Source: Saccharomonospora cyanea NA-134
Lineage (GTDB): Bacteria; Actinomycetota; Actinomycetes; Mycobacteriales; Pseudonocardiaceae
DNA: 64,000 bases
Reading direction: 5' to 3'
NCBI RefSeq assembly: GCF_000244975.1
Contig: NZ_CM001440.1
Coordinates: forward strand, 2,216,325-2,280,324
In this document: piece by piece, positions 28,108 to 36,462 of the stretch
Layout of the letters: each line of letters begins with the position of its first letter
How positions within the stretch are numbered: position 1 is the first letter of the stretch
Position numbers and translations under genes: made by a program
The notes under the pieces: generated by a model
The model's input: the letters and a program-made list of their open reading frames with translations, nothing else
The model's database searches: none
Told to the model about the DNA's origin: nothing

Positions 28108-28229
28108 CGTCAGCGGTCTCCCCAGTGCTCGTTCCGGTTCCTCCGGAGCCCGCCACCCGGCACGCGACGTCGTCGGCGCATGCCGCGCCCACCGCGGTGC
28201 GTACGGTCACCTCCCGGGCGTCGGGGTCG

Positions 28230-28613
28230 TCACACTTCTCCCTCGATCCGCCTGTCGAGCTGGTGCATGAAGGGATCCGTGTGCACGTCGGTGTTCTCCG
28301 GCGTCGCCTCAGGCGGCAGGTACTCGCGGGTGATGTCGAAGAGCTGTTCCCGCGCCTGCTCGACGGCATCGCGAAAGGTGTCCACAATGGATGCGGCGAG
28401 TGCCTGCGAGTCCTTCGTGCGGTAGATGCGCGGATCGAGGTATAGCTCACCGAGCTCGCCGCGTCCCACCACGGTGACGCTGACGAGCCCGTCCGGCGAG
28501 TCGGCGGTCGCCTCGATGTCGTCGATCCTCGCCCGGATCTCCCTCAGGTCGTCACGCAGCTTCTCGTAGCTGGCCCTTCTTCGCGCGGTGAAGTCGACGA
28601 CCGGCCGTGTCAT
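28230..28613 (-). CDS. YbaB/EbfC-family protein of the ESX locus
   Basis: 127 residues from ATG 28613 with GGAGG upstream. Predicted coiled N-terminal helix (RRRASYEKLRDDLREIRARI), then short strands (GLVSVTVVGRGELGELYLDP) and a C-terminal helix. This is the YbaB nucleoid-associated fold in its divergent, ESX-linked actinobacterial form. Such genes often neighbour WXG100 genes; the role in secretion is unknown. Confidence 0.75.
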   Translation of the reverse strand: MTRPVVDFTARRRASYEKLRDDLREIRARIDDIEATADSPDGLVSVTVVGRGELGELYLDPRIYRTKDSQALAASIVDTFRDAVEQAREQLFDITREYLPPEATPENTDVHTDPFMHQLDRRIEGEV

Positions 28614-28642
28614 GATCTCCTCCTCGGTGAGTCTTCGACGGT

Positions 28643-28990
28643 CTACTGGACACGTCCCGTGTCCGACGTGGTGTCGACGCCGGTGAGGCGGCGGACGTCG
28701 CTCGTGCCCTGCGCGTTGGTCGCCAGGTAGTCGTCGACACAGCACTGTGCGTCGTCACAGATGTTGCGATACGAGGTCGGTATGGCGTCGGCACGTGCCA
28801 TCAGACGCTCGGCGATCGCCAGGTACCTGGCCCGGAACGCCTGCGACACGACGTCGTCGCCGACACCGGAGAGACCGGCCGCGAGCGCCTCCCGGCGGCT
28901 CTGCCACGCGGAACCGAACGTCTCACCCGCCGCCCGAAGCCGCCTTATCCCATGGGTGACCCCGTCGGGGTCCATGTCGTATCGGGTCAT
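28643..28990 (-). CDS. Small ESX-associated secreted-type helical protein (EspC/DUF2580-like)
   Basis: 115 residues from ATG 28990 (GGAAAGGAA upstream), 29 bp before the YbaB gene. All-helical in appearance with no signal peptide. The C-terminal part has DDYLATNAQG (Y88 to N92), close to the YxxxD/E secretion motif and resembling the other two small proteins of the locus. A CC pair (C83, C84) and C78 are unusual. Probably one half of a heterodimeric secreted substrate; family assignment is by size, fold and context. Confidence 0.65.
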   Translation of the reverse strand: MTRYDMDPDGVTHGIRRLRAAGETFGSAWQSRREALAAGLSGVGDDVVSQAFRARYLAIAERLMARADAIPTSYRNICDDAQCCVDDYLATNAQGTSDVRRLTGVDTTSDTGRVQ

Positions 28991-29009
28991 GATCTGTTCC
29001 TTTCCTGTG

Positions 29010-29342
29010 TCATGTGCCCGAGTGCTTCGGTCGCGAGCTCGGCGGAATCGTCCGGTGCTCCTGCGGAATGACGACGTCGAACAGAACCAGGTCGAACGGT
29101 TGCACCTGACGGAGATACTCGAGCGCTGACGGTGGTAGCGCCAACCACGGTTGCTGCTCACCACAGCAGGACGTCAGCTGACGGAGTGACGTGTAAGCCA
29201 TCAGCGCCAGGCGGTCGTCTGTCAGACGTCGGAATTCGACGATCGCGTCAGCCACGTCGTCGACGTGGGTTGCGCAGGGCAGGTAGACGAACGGTTCCTC
29301 GGATCGGTTCGAAGCGGTGTGCTCGTGGGCTTCTGCCGTCAT
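29010..29342 (-). CDS. SAV_915-family-like small cytoplasmic protein
   Basis: 110 residues. The segment RLTDDRLALMAYTSLRQLTSCCGEQQPW recalls actinobacterial SAV_915-type (SseB-related) proteins that often sit in ESX gene clusters. FDLVLFDVVIP near the end forms a hydrophobic strand pair. ATG 29342 with GGAG 8 bases upstream. It lies between the candidate effector and the EspC-like gene on the same strand, so it may be a chaperone or specificity factor. Function not established. Confidence 0.6.
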   Translation of the reverse strand: MTAEAHEHTASNRSEEPFVYLPCATHVDDVADAIVEFRRLTDDRLALMAYTSLRQLTSCCGEQQPWLALPPSALEYLRQVQPFDLVLFDVVIPQEHRTIPPSSRPKHSGT

Positions 29343-29404
29343 CCCGAACTCCACTCGTGTTTGGTGTGCTGCCGGAAGTGAGATTCGTTCTGCGTAGGAG
29401 GCGC

Positions 29405-30973
29405 TCAGGCTTGTGGGAGGTCGTCGTCGGCAGGCGAAAAGGTCCCCGTCTCGAAGTAGGAGTCCACGGCACCCGAGGTCAGAGATCCGACTGCAGCTCC
29501 GCCGAGGGCACCGAGTATGGCGCCGACCGGGCCACCGACCGTGGTGCCGATGGCGATCCCCGTCAGAGCGCCTGCGGCCCAACCCGTTCCGTTCGACCAG
29601 GCGGCCTGTTCGAACGACTCCCCGCTCTCGATGTCGTTCTTGTAACCGAGGTAGGCGAGAGGTGCTCCGAGTGCGGGCCCCCCGAACTTGCCCACGTTGT
29701 CGGCGACCTTGCCGAGATGTGAGTACCAGCGCGCATCGGTCGCTCCACGGATCTCGTTCAGCCTGTGTGCCGCGTTGCCGGGATTGTCGGCTGCGTACTC
29801 GCTGGAGAGTTCGGCCACCCTGGACCAGAAGTCCGCCCTACCTTCCAGGTATTGGGCGGCTTTCCAGCCGCCGACGCCGGCGGTGCTGTTCGCCAGGATG
29901 TCGGCCTGAGCGAGAACCTGTGGAGTGGGGCCCTCGGAAACAGGCGGCGTTTCCACCCGTTGCCAGCCGGGGTCGTTCGTGATGTTGTCCGCTGCCTGGC
30001 CCGCGATGTCCCGGTTCTCGGCCGCTGTGATGTCGATGATGCTCCGGGCCGCGACTTCGCGTTCGCCGGGCGGAAGGGTCATGGTGGCGAGGTAGTATCC
30101 CGGTGCCTGGCGTTCGATGTTCCGTTCCATTTCCTCGGAGGCGGCTCTGGCCTGCTCGCCCGCGCGCCGGACCTGCTCGTCCATCGCCCTCGCGGAATCG
30201 CGCACCGCGGTCGTTTCGCCGAGCAACGGAGCCGTCCGGCGTCGCACCTCGTCGAGAGCGGGATCGTCCCAGGATCGGGTGACCGTGTCCATGCCGCCGG
30301 TACCCTCGGCCTGTGCCGCTTCGGCGTCGGCGCCGGTGTCTCGCCACTGCTGGCCGAGGTCTTCCAGAATGGACGCCGGAGTGCTGATGGCCGGCGCTTG
30401 AGCCTGCACGGCCGTTTTGAACTCGTCCCCGGCGGGCACGATCTCCGCGCCGGGGACGAGGCCCGGCACGGGCTCCTCGTCCGGTTTCGGCCTTTCGGCG
30501 TCGGGGGAGGAACCGGCGCTTCGCCTGTCACCCTCGGTCGCGGTTTCCTGTCCGGGTGACGTCGTGTCGCCCTCAGTGCCTGGCTTGCCCGTATCGCCCG
30601 GCGGCGTGGCGCTGTCCGAGCCGGAGCCGGGCTCGGTACCGCCAGCGGCTTCTCCGGCGGCACCGGGTTCCCCGGAAGGGGCCGGGGCACCACCCTCCGG
30701 CGCTGGTTCGGCGGAGGGCGGTTCGCCATCGTCGGGCGGTGCGGGAGGAGGCGTCGGCTCTGCCGCCGTGTCCGCACCCTCGCCCGTGGGCGCGTCCGGC
30801 ACCGGACTCTCGGCGGGGTTTTCCTCAGCTGCGGGCGGTTCCTCGCTCGCCTGTGCACCGGCGTCGGGTGCGTCCTGCGAGGACTTCGGCTCCGGCGTGG
30901 ACGGTGTGGGTTGACCGCCTGCGTTTTCGCCTTCGCTGGTCAGGCTCGAACTCTCACCGGACGGCGTCGACAT
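29405..30973 (-). CDS. Large candidate type VII effector with disordered head and glycine-zipper tail
   Basis: 522 residues, no cysteine and no signal peptide. Residues 1-180 are Pro/Glu/Gly/Ser-rich and probably disordered. About 230-330 is helical and charged (ARAMDEQVRRAGEQARAASE). About 380-425 has conserved-looking aromatic residues (RADFWSRVAELSSEYA, RWYSHLGKVADNVG). Residues 464-502 are a glycine zipper (GALTGIAIGTTVGGPVGAIL) like those of membrane-inserting toxins, and a short acidic tail follows. GAGGAG precedes ATG 30973. Its place directly after the two WXG100-like genes suggests it is a secreted substrate of this system. I recognise no catalytic domain. Confidence 0.65.
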   Translation of the reverse strand: MSTPSGESSSLTSEGENAGGQPTPSTPEPKSSQDAPDAGAQASEEPPAAEENPAESPVPDAPTGEGADTAAEPTPPPAPPDDGEPPSAEPAPEGGAPAPSGEPGAAGEAAGGTEPGSGSDSATPPGDTGKPGTEGDTTSPGQETATEGDRRSAGSSPDAERPKPDEEPVPGLVPGAEIVPAGDEFKTAVQAQAPAISTPASILEDLGQQWRDTGADAEAAQAEGTGGMDTVTRSWDDPALDEVRRRTAPLLGETTAVRDSARAMDEQVRRAGEQARAASEEMERNIERQAPGYYLATMTLPPGEREVAARSIIDITAAENRDIAGQAADNITNDPGWQRVETPPVSEGPTPQVLAQADILANSTAGVGGWKAAQYLEGRADFWSRVAELSSEYAADNPGNAAHRLNEIRGATDARWYSHLGKVADNVGKFGGPALGAPLAYLGYKNDIESGESFEQAAWSNGTGWAAGALTGIAIGTTVGGPVGAILGALGGAAVGSLTSGAVDSYFETGTFSPADDDLPQA

Positions 30974-31135
30974 CTCGAACTCCTCGGGACTGGAATTGTG
31001 CGTGTCCTGCGGTGTTTCAGTCTTGCCGTGTGCGCGTACCGCGTGGAGCGGGCTGTCACCTTCCGGCCAGGGGATTCACACGGCGGGAAGAGTGTCCCGG
31101 CGCGCCGGGACGCACCGGGACACTCTCGTGTGCTG

Positions 31136-31429
31136 CTAGTAGCCGCCCATCCGGCCACAGGACCGCTGCACGGCGGCCATGTTCTCGTGGTTGCAGGTCT
31201 GCACGCCCTGGCTCATGGCCTGCATCAGTTCCTGACCCGCGGCCATCACCTGCTGGCACGCCCTGCTGATCTCGGCGAACTGCCCGCCGGCCTGGTCGGT
31301 CCAGTCGGCCTGCGTCATGCCGCAGGCCTGGCCCCACGTGTCGATCGACTGCTGAACACCCTGGACACAACCGTTCATGTTCATCGAAAGGCCGTCCAGG
31401 GCACCGAACATCGCGAGTTTCCTGGTCAT
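31136..31429 (-). CDS. WXG100-type ESX protein, cysteine-rich
   Basis: 97 residues, helix-turn-helix-like, with the turn at QADWTDQAGGQF (W43, in place of the usual W-x-G). GGGAGG precedes ATG 31429. Five cysteines (C21, C36, C58, C79, C91) are unusual for this family, whose members are usually cysteine-free. The C-terminus ends in GRMGGY. Probably the EsxA/B-like secreted component, pairing with the neighbouring 144-residue protein. Confidence 0.75.
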   Translation of the reverse strand: MTRKLAMFGALDGLSMNMNGCVQGVQQSIDTWGQACGMTQADWTDQAGGQFAEISRACQQVMAAGQELMQAMSQGVQTCNHENMAAVQRSCGRMGGY

Positions 31430-31463
31430 CGTCTCACTCCCTCCCATCGTGGATGTCGGTCCC

Positions 31464-31898
31464 TCACAGGGCGCGAAGCAGCCCCGCGAAGGCATAGGTG
31501 TCGGAGGACGACCTGTCGTCTCCACCGTCGTCGGAGTCGTCGTCCCCGTCGTCCCCGCCGTCCCCGCCGTCGCGACCGGAATCGCCGCCACCGCCGAAGT
31601 CGCCACCGTCACCGACACCGTTCAGGCACGAGGCGCCCTCCTGATCGACCGTGAGGTAGTCGTTCATGGACAGTCGCGTGTCCTCGCCGAGCTTCTCGAG
31701 TTTCTGGCACAGGTTCCGGATGGCCTCGTCCCACTTCCTGTGCGCGACGAGCAGGGCCCGTGACTGATCCATGTTCCACTGAGCGGGGATCACGGAGTTC
31801 ACTTCGCCCTCCAGCCTGCTGCGGTGCCCTTCGATCTCCTGCACCACCACCGCAGCCATCTGGACCACTCGCGCCAGTGTGTCTGTGTTGGCGTCCAT
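31464..31898 (-). CDS. WXG100-like ESX protein with Asp/Gly-rich tail
   Basis: 144 residues. Residues 1-88 form a helical hairpin with a W at the turn (IPAQWNMD, W41) and a YxxxD secretion motif at Y81-D85 (MNDYLTVDQEG). Residues 95-130 are an Asp/Gly-rich low-complexity tail, possibly a flexible or Ca2+-binding segment. It is the first gene of the minus-strand block and divergent from eccC. The ribosome binding site is weak (GGTGGCGG). Confidence 0.75.
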   Translation of the reverse strand: MDANTDTLARVVQMAAVVVQEIEGHRSRLEGEVNSVIPAQWNMDQSRALLVAHRKWDEAIRNLCQKLEKLGEDTRLSMNDYLTVDQEGASCLNGVGDGGDFGGGGDSGRDGGDGGDDGDDDSDDGGDDRSSSDTYAFAGLLRAL

Positions 31899-32127
31899 CA
31901 GACCGCCACCAGCGAACACAGCCTTCTCCCTTCGTCCATACGGCTTACGCCGTCCGTGTGCCCGCAGTGGACCCGGATCCGGGACAGTCGAACGGGCACG
32001 GACGACGCTAGCCCGGCGCCACTCCTCGGAGGGCGTACGCGGCACGTTCCTGCCAGCTACCCGCCGACCGCACGGAGATCCCGAGACAATCACCGACGTC
32101 GGTGTTACGGGGCGAGAAGGGATCGTG
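31899..32127. promoter_or_regulatory. Divergent promoter region between the WXG100 block and eccC
   Basis: 229 bp separating two outward-facing transcription units. It must hold both start sites, but I cannot pick out clear -35/-10 boxes. GAAGG near 32117 is the eccC ribosome binding site. Confidence 0.5.
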
Positions 32128-35100
32128 ATGGCCACCGTCGTGGTGCGCAGGCCGGCGCGCCGGCCGGCTCCGGAGCCACCCTCCGGGGAACTCGTCCTGG
32201 AATCACCGCCCGAGATCCCCCAGCCGTCCGGCAGGCAGTGGACGCAGCTGCTCATGGTGCTCCCCATGCTCGCCATGATGGCCGCGATGATGCTGATGTT
32301 CTCCGGCGACTTCGGGCAGGGTTCCGGGGTGCTCCGGCTGGTGATCTTCGCTCTGTTCGGGGTCGGGATGCTGGGCATGCTCGTGCTCGCGCTACTCAAC
32401 TCCGCGGGCCCCGGCAAACGCGAGATGGGCCTGGAGCGCCGAGGTTATCTCCGGCATCTGAGCCGGAACCGGTTGCGGCTGGTCCGCGCCGTCCACAAGC
32501 AGCGCGACGTCATGGTTTACCTCCACCCGGAACCCGCGGCGTTGCTGTCTTTGGTCATGAGCTACCGGCTGTGGGAGCGCCGAGCCGTCGACGCCGACTT
32601 CGGAGTCGCCCGCATCGGTACGGGACCGCAGAGCCCGGCGATGACACTCGTGCCGCCGGAGGCCAAACCGCTGGAGCAACTGGACCCGCTGTCGGCACTG
32701 GCGCTCCGGCGGTTCCTCACCACCTACACGGCCGTCCCGGGACTGCCGCTGGCCATGGCCGTCAACGGGTTCAGCCGTGTCTACGTGCGCGGTGACCGCA
32801 GCCGGTCGATGGCACTGGTGCGGGCGGTGCTCGTGCAGCTCGCGGCGTTGCAGTCGCCGGACGACGTGCGGATCGCGGTGTGTCTGGGAGGGGACGCGCA
32901 CAGGGACTGGGAGTGGCTCAAGTGGCTGCCGCACGCCCTGCACCCGGACCGCCAGGATCTCGTCGGACCGCTGCGGCTGATGGCGGGTTCGATCGTCTCG
33001 ATCGAAGCGATGATCGACGACGTGCTGGGGGAACGGCGCAGGTTCGATCCCGCGGTCGACACCCGGGACGCCCTGCCTCACGTCGTCGTGGTCCTCGACG
33101 GTGGTTCGACGGCGGGCTCGGACACGCTCATGGCCGACGGCGGGCTCGAAGGGGTCACGATCGTCGACCTCCGCTCCGCCCCACCTCGTGCGCTCGATCC
33201 CTCCGCCATCGTGCTGCACGTCGGGCAGGACGGGGCGCTGGCCAGCGAGACGATCGAGGGGATCGTCGAACTCGGGCAGGCCGACGCCGTGGACGTGCCG
33301 ACCGCGGAAGGGATCGCCCGGCAGCTGGCTCCGCTGAGGGCGAGGGCGGGTGGGAAGGCCGACCAGCCGATGAACGCCGACCTCGACCTCGCCGACCTGC
33401 TCGGAATCGGTGATCCCCGCACGTTCGACGTGGCCGGCACCTGGGTCCGGCGACCGACCAAGGACAGGCTTCGCATCCGTTTCGGTATCCGTTCCGACGG
33501 CACGCCGGTGGAGCTGGACCTGAAGGAGTCGGCCCAGGACGGTATGGGGCCCCACGGACTGCTCATCGGAGCCACCGGCTCCGGCAAGAGTGAACTCCTG
33601 CGGACGATCGTGCTGGCGTTGGCGGTGACCCACCCGCCGAGTTCGCTGAACTTCGCACTCGTCGACTTCAAGGGCGGCGCGACCTTCGCGACCCTCGACA
33701 CGCTGCCGCACACCAGCGCGGTCATCACCAACCTCGCAGACGAGCTGCATCTCGTGGACCGGATGACCGACGCGATCAACGGCGAGCTGCTCCGCAGGCA
33801 GGAACTGCTGCGCGCCGCGGGCAACTTCGCCTCGCTGCGCGAGTACGAACGGGCCCGCGCCACGGGTGCTCCACTGCCGGAGGTCCCGACGCTGCTCGTG
33901 ATCTGTGACGAGTTCAGTGAACTGCTGTCCGCCAAGCCCGACTTCATCGACATGTTCGTGCAGATCGGCCGGGTCGGGCGGTCCCTCGGCGTGCACCTTC
34001 TGCTGGCGAGTCAGCGGCTCGAGGAAGGACGACTCCGGGGCCTGGAGACCCACCTGTCGTACCGGATCGGTCTGCGCACGTTCTCCGAGATGGAAAGCCG
34101 CACGGTGCTGGGAGTCGGGGACGCGTTCACGCTCCCGCGCGCGCCCGGACACGGGTTCCTGAGGACCGACAGCGGGATGGTCCGCTTCCGTTCCGCCTAC
34201 GTGTCCGGAGCGCGGGCCGTGCAGGAACGGGGCGCGACCGACGACGGTGACGACGTCGCCGTGACGCTGCTGGACTACTCGACGCGGTACCTCCCACCCT
34301 CAGCCGACGCTGAGGCCGAGACGGAGCAGCCGCCCGACGAGGACGTGGTCGGGGAGAGCCTGCTGGACATCATCGTGGGACGGTTGCGAGGTCGTGGTAA
34401 ACCCGCCCACCAGGTCTGGTTGCCTCCGTTGGCCTCCTCTCCCACGCTGGACGCGCTGCTGCCGAACCTGACCCGAGGTGACGACCGAGGGTTCGGCTCC
34501 ACGCACGAACGGCTGGCGGGCGCCCTGCGTGCGGTGATCGGGATCATCGACCGGCCGTTGGAGCAGCGCCGCGATCCGCTGGTGCTGGACCTGTCCGGAT
34601 CGGCGGGGCACGTGCTGCTGATCGGGGGGCCGCAGTCCGGCAAGAGCACCGCACTGCGGTCGTTCATCGCCAGCCTCGCCCTCACCCACACCGCTCGTGA
34701 GGTGCAGTTCTACTGCCTGGACTTCGGCGGTGGAACGCTGGGCTCGGTCCGGGGACTGCCCCACGTCGGCGGCGTCGCGGGCAGGCAGAACGTCGGAGCG
34801 GTGCGGCGCACGATCGCAGAGGTACGAACCCTGCTCACGCAACGGGAGCGGTACTTCGCCACGCACGAGATCGACGGCATGCACGCCTACCGGAGGCTGC
34901 GACGTGAGAAGCTCGTCGACGACCCATGGGGCGACGTGTTCCTCGTCATCGACGGCTGGGCCACCCTGCGCAACGAGTTCGAGAACCTGGAGTCGGTGGT
35001 GGCCGACATCGCCGCGCGCGGCCTGTCGTACGGCGTCCACGTGGTCGTCTCGGCCGCCCGGCTGTTCGACCTGCGCATGAACATCCGCGACCTGTTCGGC

Positions 35101-36117
35101 AGCAGGCTGGAGCTGCGTATCGGCGACCCGGTCGACAGCATGGTCGACCGGGCTTCGGCATCCAAGGTCCCGGCGTCCGCGCCGGGGCGGGGAATCACGA
35201 CGAGCAGGCACCAGATGCTGATCGCGCTGCCACGTATCGACGGCGTCGACGACCCCACGGAGCTCGCCGACGGCGTGCGGGGGCTCGTGGAGACCGTGTC
35301 CTCGGCATGGCAGGGTCCGCCCGCGCCCTCGGTGCGGTTGTTGCCCACCACGTTGCCGTACGACGAGCTGTCCGGGGCGCACGACGCCGCCGCCCACCGG
35401 CTCGCGGTCGGTATCGCCGAGCACGACTTCGGCCCGGTTCGCCTCGACTTCGGCGCCGACGCCCACCTCGTACTGCTCGGTGACACCGAAGCGGGCAAGA
35501 CGACGTTTTTGAGGACGCTCACGCGTGCCATCACCGACAGCTACGGACCTCGGCGTGCGCGGTTGCTCGTCATCGATCACCGGCGCAGCCTGCTCGGTGA
35601 CGTCGAGTCCGAGCATCTGATCGGGTACGGCACCGACCGGGGCTCGACGTCGCGGCTGATGCGACAGGTGGCCGACGAGATGGCCGTGCGGCTGCCCGGG
35701 CCGGATGTCACGCCGGAACAGCTTCGTGACCGCAGCTGGTGGCAGGGGCCGGAGCTGTTCATTCTGGTCGACGACTACGACCTCGTGGTGAGTCAGATGG
35801 AGAACCCGTTCCTGCCGTTGTTGGACTACCTGCCCCATGGCCGTGACATCGGCATGCACGTCGTGCTCGCCCGCCGCACCGGAGGCGCGAGCCGGGCACT
35901 GTTCGAACCGTTCCTCTCGCGGCTGCGGGACATCGGAACCCCGGGGCTGCTCATGTCCGGCGACAAGGAGGAGGGGCCGTTGCTGGGCGGGATGAAACCG
36001 CAGCTCCTTCCCCAGGGCAGGGCGTGGCTGGTCAGTCGCCGGCACACCGCGCGGCTCGTGCAGCTGGCCTGGCTGCCCAAGTCCGACCCTTCCGAGCCCC
36101 GCCACGACGACGTGTGA
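32128..36117 (+). CDS. eccC: Type VII secretion ATPase EccC (fused EccCa/EccCb)
   Basis: 1329 residues. Two transmembrane helices at about 45-90, then three FtsK/SpoIIIE ATPase domains. Walker A motifs: GATGSGKS at 481-488, GGPQSGKS at 833-840 and GDTEAGKT at 1118-1125. Walker B-type strands: LLVICDEF, VFLVIDGW and LFILVDDYD. The first domain also has the family segment VDFKGGATFATLDTLPH. EccC recognises YxxxD/E signals of WXG100 dimers through its last ATPase domain and drives secretion. The protein is not split, unlike ESX-1 EccCa1/Cb1. It heads a three-gene unit. Confidence 0.95.
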   Translation: MATVVVRRPARRPAPEPPSGELVLESPPEIPQPSGRQWTQLLMVLPMLAMMAAMMLMFSGDFGQGSGVLRLVIFALFGVGMLGMLVLALLNSAGPGKREMGLERRGYLRHLSRNRLRLVRAVHKQRDVMVYLHPEPAALLSLVMSYRLWERRAVDADFGVARIGTGPQSPAMTLVPPEAKPLEQLDPLSALALRRFLTTYTAVPGLPLAMAVNGFSRVYVRGDRSRSMALVRAVLVQLAALQSPDDVRIAVCLGGDAHRDWEWLKWLPHALHPDRQDLVGPLRLMAGSIVSIEAMIDDVLGERRRFDPAVDTRDALPHVVVVLDGGSTAGSDTLMADGGLEGVTIVDLRSAPPRALDPSAIVLHVGQDGALASETIEGIVELGQADAVDVPTAEGIARQLAPLRARAGGKADQPMNADLDLADLLGIGDPRTFDVAGTWVRRPTKDRLRIRFGIRSDGTPVELDLKESAQDGMGPHGLLIGATGSGKSELLRTIVLALAVTHPPSSLNFALVDFKGGATFATLDTLPHTSAVITNLADELHLVDRMTDAINGELLRRQELLRAAGNFASLREYERARATGAPLPEVPTLLVICDEFSELLSAKPDFIDMFVQIGRVGRSLGVHLLLASQRLEEGRLRGLETHLSYRIGLRTFSEMESRTVLGVGDAFTLPRAPGHGFLRTDSGMVRFRSAYVSGARAVQERGATDDGDDVAVTLLDYSTRYLPPSADAEAETEQPPDEDVVGESLLDIIVGRLRGRGKPAHQVWLPPLASSPTLDALLPNLTRGDDRGFGSTHERLAGALRAVIGIIDRPLEQRRDPLVLDLSGSAGHVLLIGGPQSGKSTALRSFIASLALTHTAREVQFYCLDFGGGTLGSVRGLPHVGGVAGRQNVGAVRRTIAEVRTLLTQRERYFATHEIDGMHAYRRLRREKLVDDPWGDVFLVIDGWATLRNEFENLESVVADIAARGLSYGVHVVVSAARLFDLRMNIRDLFGSRLELRIGDPVDSMVDRASASKVPASAPGRGITTSRHQMLIALPRIDGVDDPTELADGVRGLVETVSSAWQGPPAPSVRLLPTTLPYDELSGAHDAAAHRLAVGIAEHDFGPVRLDFGADAHLVLLGDTEAGKTTFLRTLTRAITDSYGPRRARLLVIDHRRSLLGDVESEHLIGYGTDRGSTSRLMRQVADEMAVRLPGPDVTPEQLRDRSWWQGPELFILVDDYDLVVSQMENPFLPLLDYLPHGRDIGMHVVLARRTGGASRALFEPFLSRLRDIGTPGLLMSGDKEEGPLLGGMKPQLLPQGRAWLVSRRHTARLVQLAWLPKSDPSEPRHDDV

Positions 36118-36129
36118 ACGGAGAACCGT

Positions 36130-36462
36130 ATGTGCCCAGCACGTGACGAGATGCACGGTGACCCCGAGGCGATGCGCCGCTTCGCGGAGCGGCTCGCCGA
36201 GCCGGTCACCGCCGATGTGGTCGCCGATCCGCCCGACCCCACCACCTGCCACGGCGTCCTGCCGGGGTGCGGGGTCTTCGCCGCCGCCGACGCGGTGTCG
36301 ACTCTCGCCCTCACCGCCTTCCTCACCGAGACCGCGGACGCCGTCGCGACGTTGAAGGGCGCCGCCGCCGTGGCGGCGGAGGACTACCTGACCACCGACC
36401 GAGCTGGGGCGCACGCCGTCGCGGGCGCGGTGCTGGGCGTCGTTGCGGAGGAACGGGCATGA
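36130..36462 (+). CDS. Small ESX-associated protein with YxxxD motif
   Basis: 110 residues from ATG 36130 with GGAG six bases upstream. Alanine-rich helical protein without a signal peptide. EDYLTTDRAG (Y86-D90) is a clean YxxxD signal near the C-terminus, like the WXG100-like protein on the opposite strand. The stop overlaps the next gene (ATGA), so it probably pairs with the PPE-like product as a PE-type partner. No named family recognised with confidence. Confidence 0.65.
   Translation: MCPARDEMHGDPEAMRRFAERLAEPVTADVVADPPDPTTCHGVLPGCGVFAAADAVSTLALTAFLTETADAVATLKGAAAVAAEDYLTTDRAGAHAVAGAVLGVVAEERA

Noticed and set aside
30700-30973. Pro/Glu-rich repeats in the candidate effector as a DNA tandem repeat or CRISPR
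   Set aside because: The repetition is only at the amino-acid composition level; no regular repeat unit or spacer spacing in the DNA.
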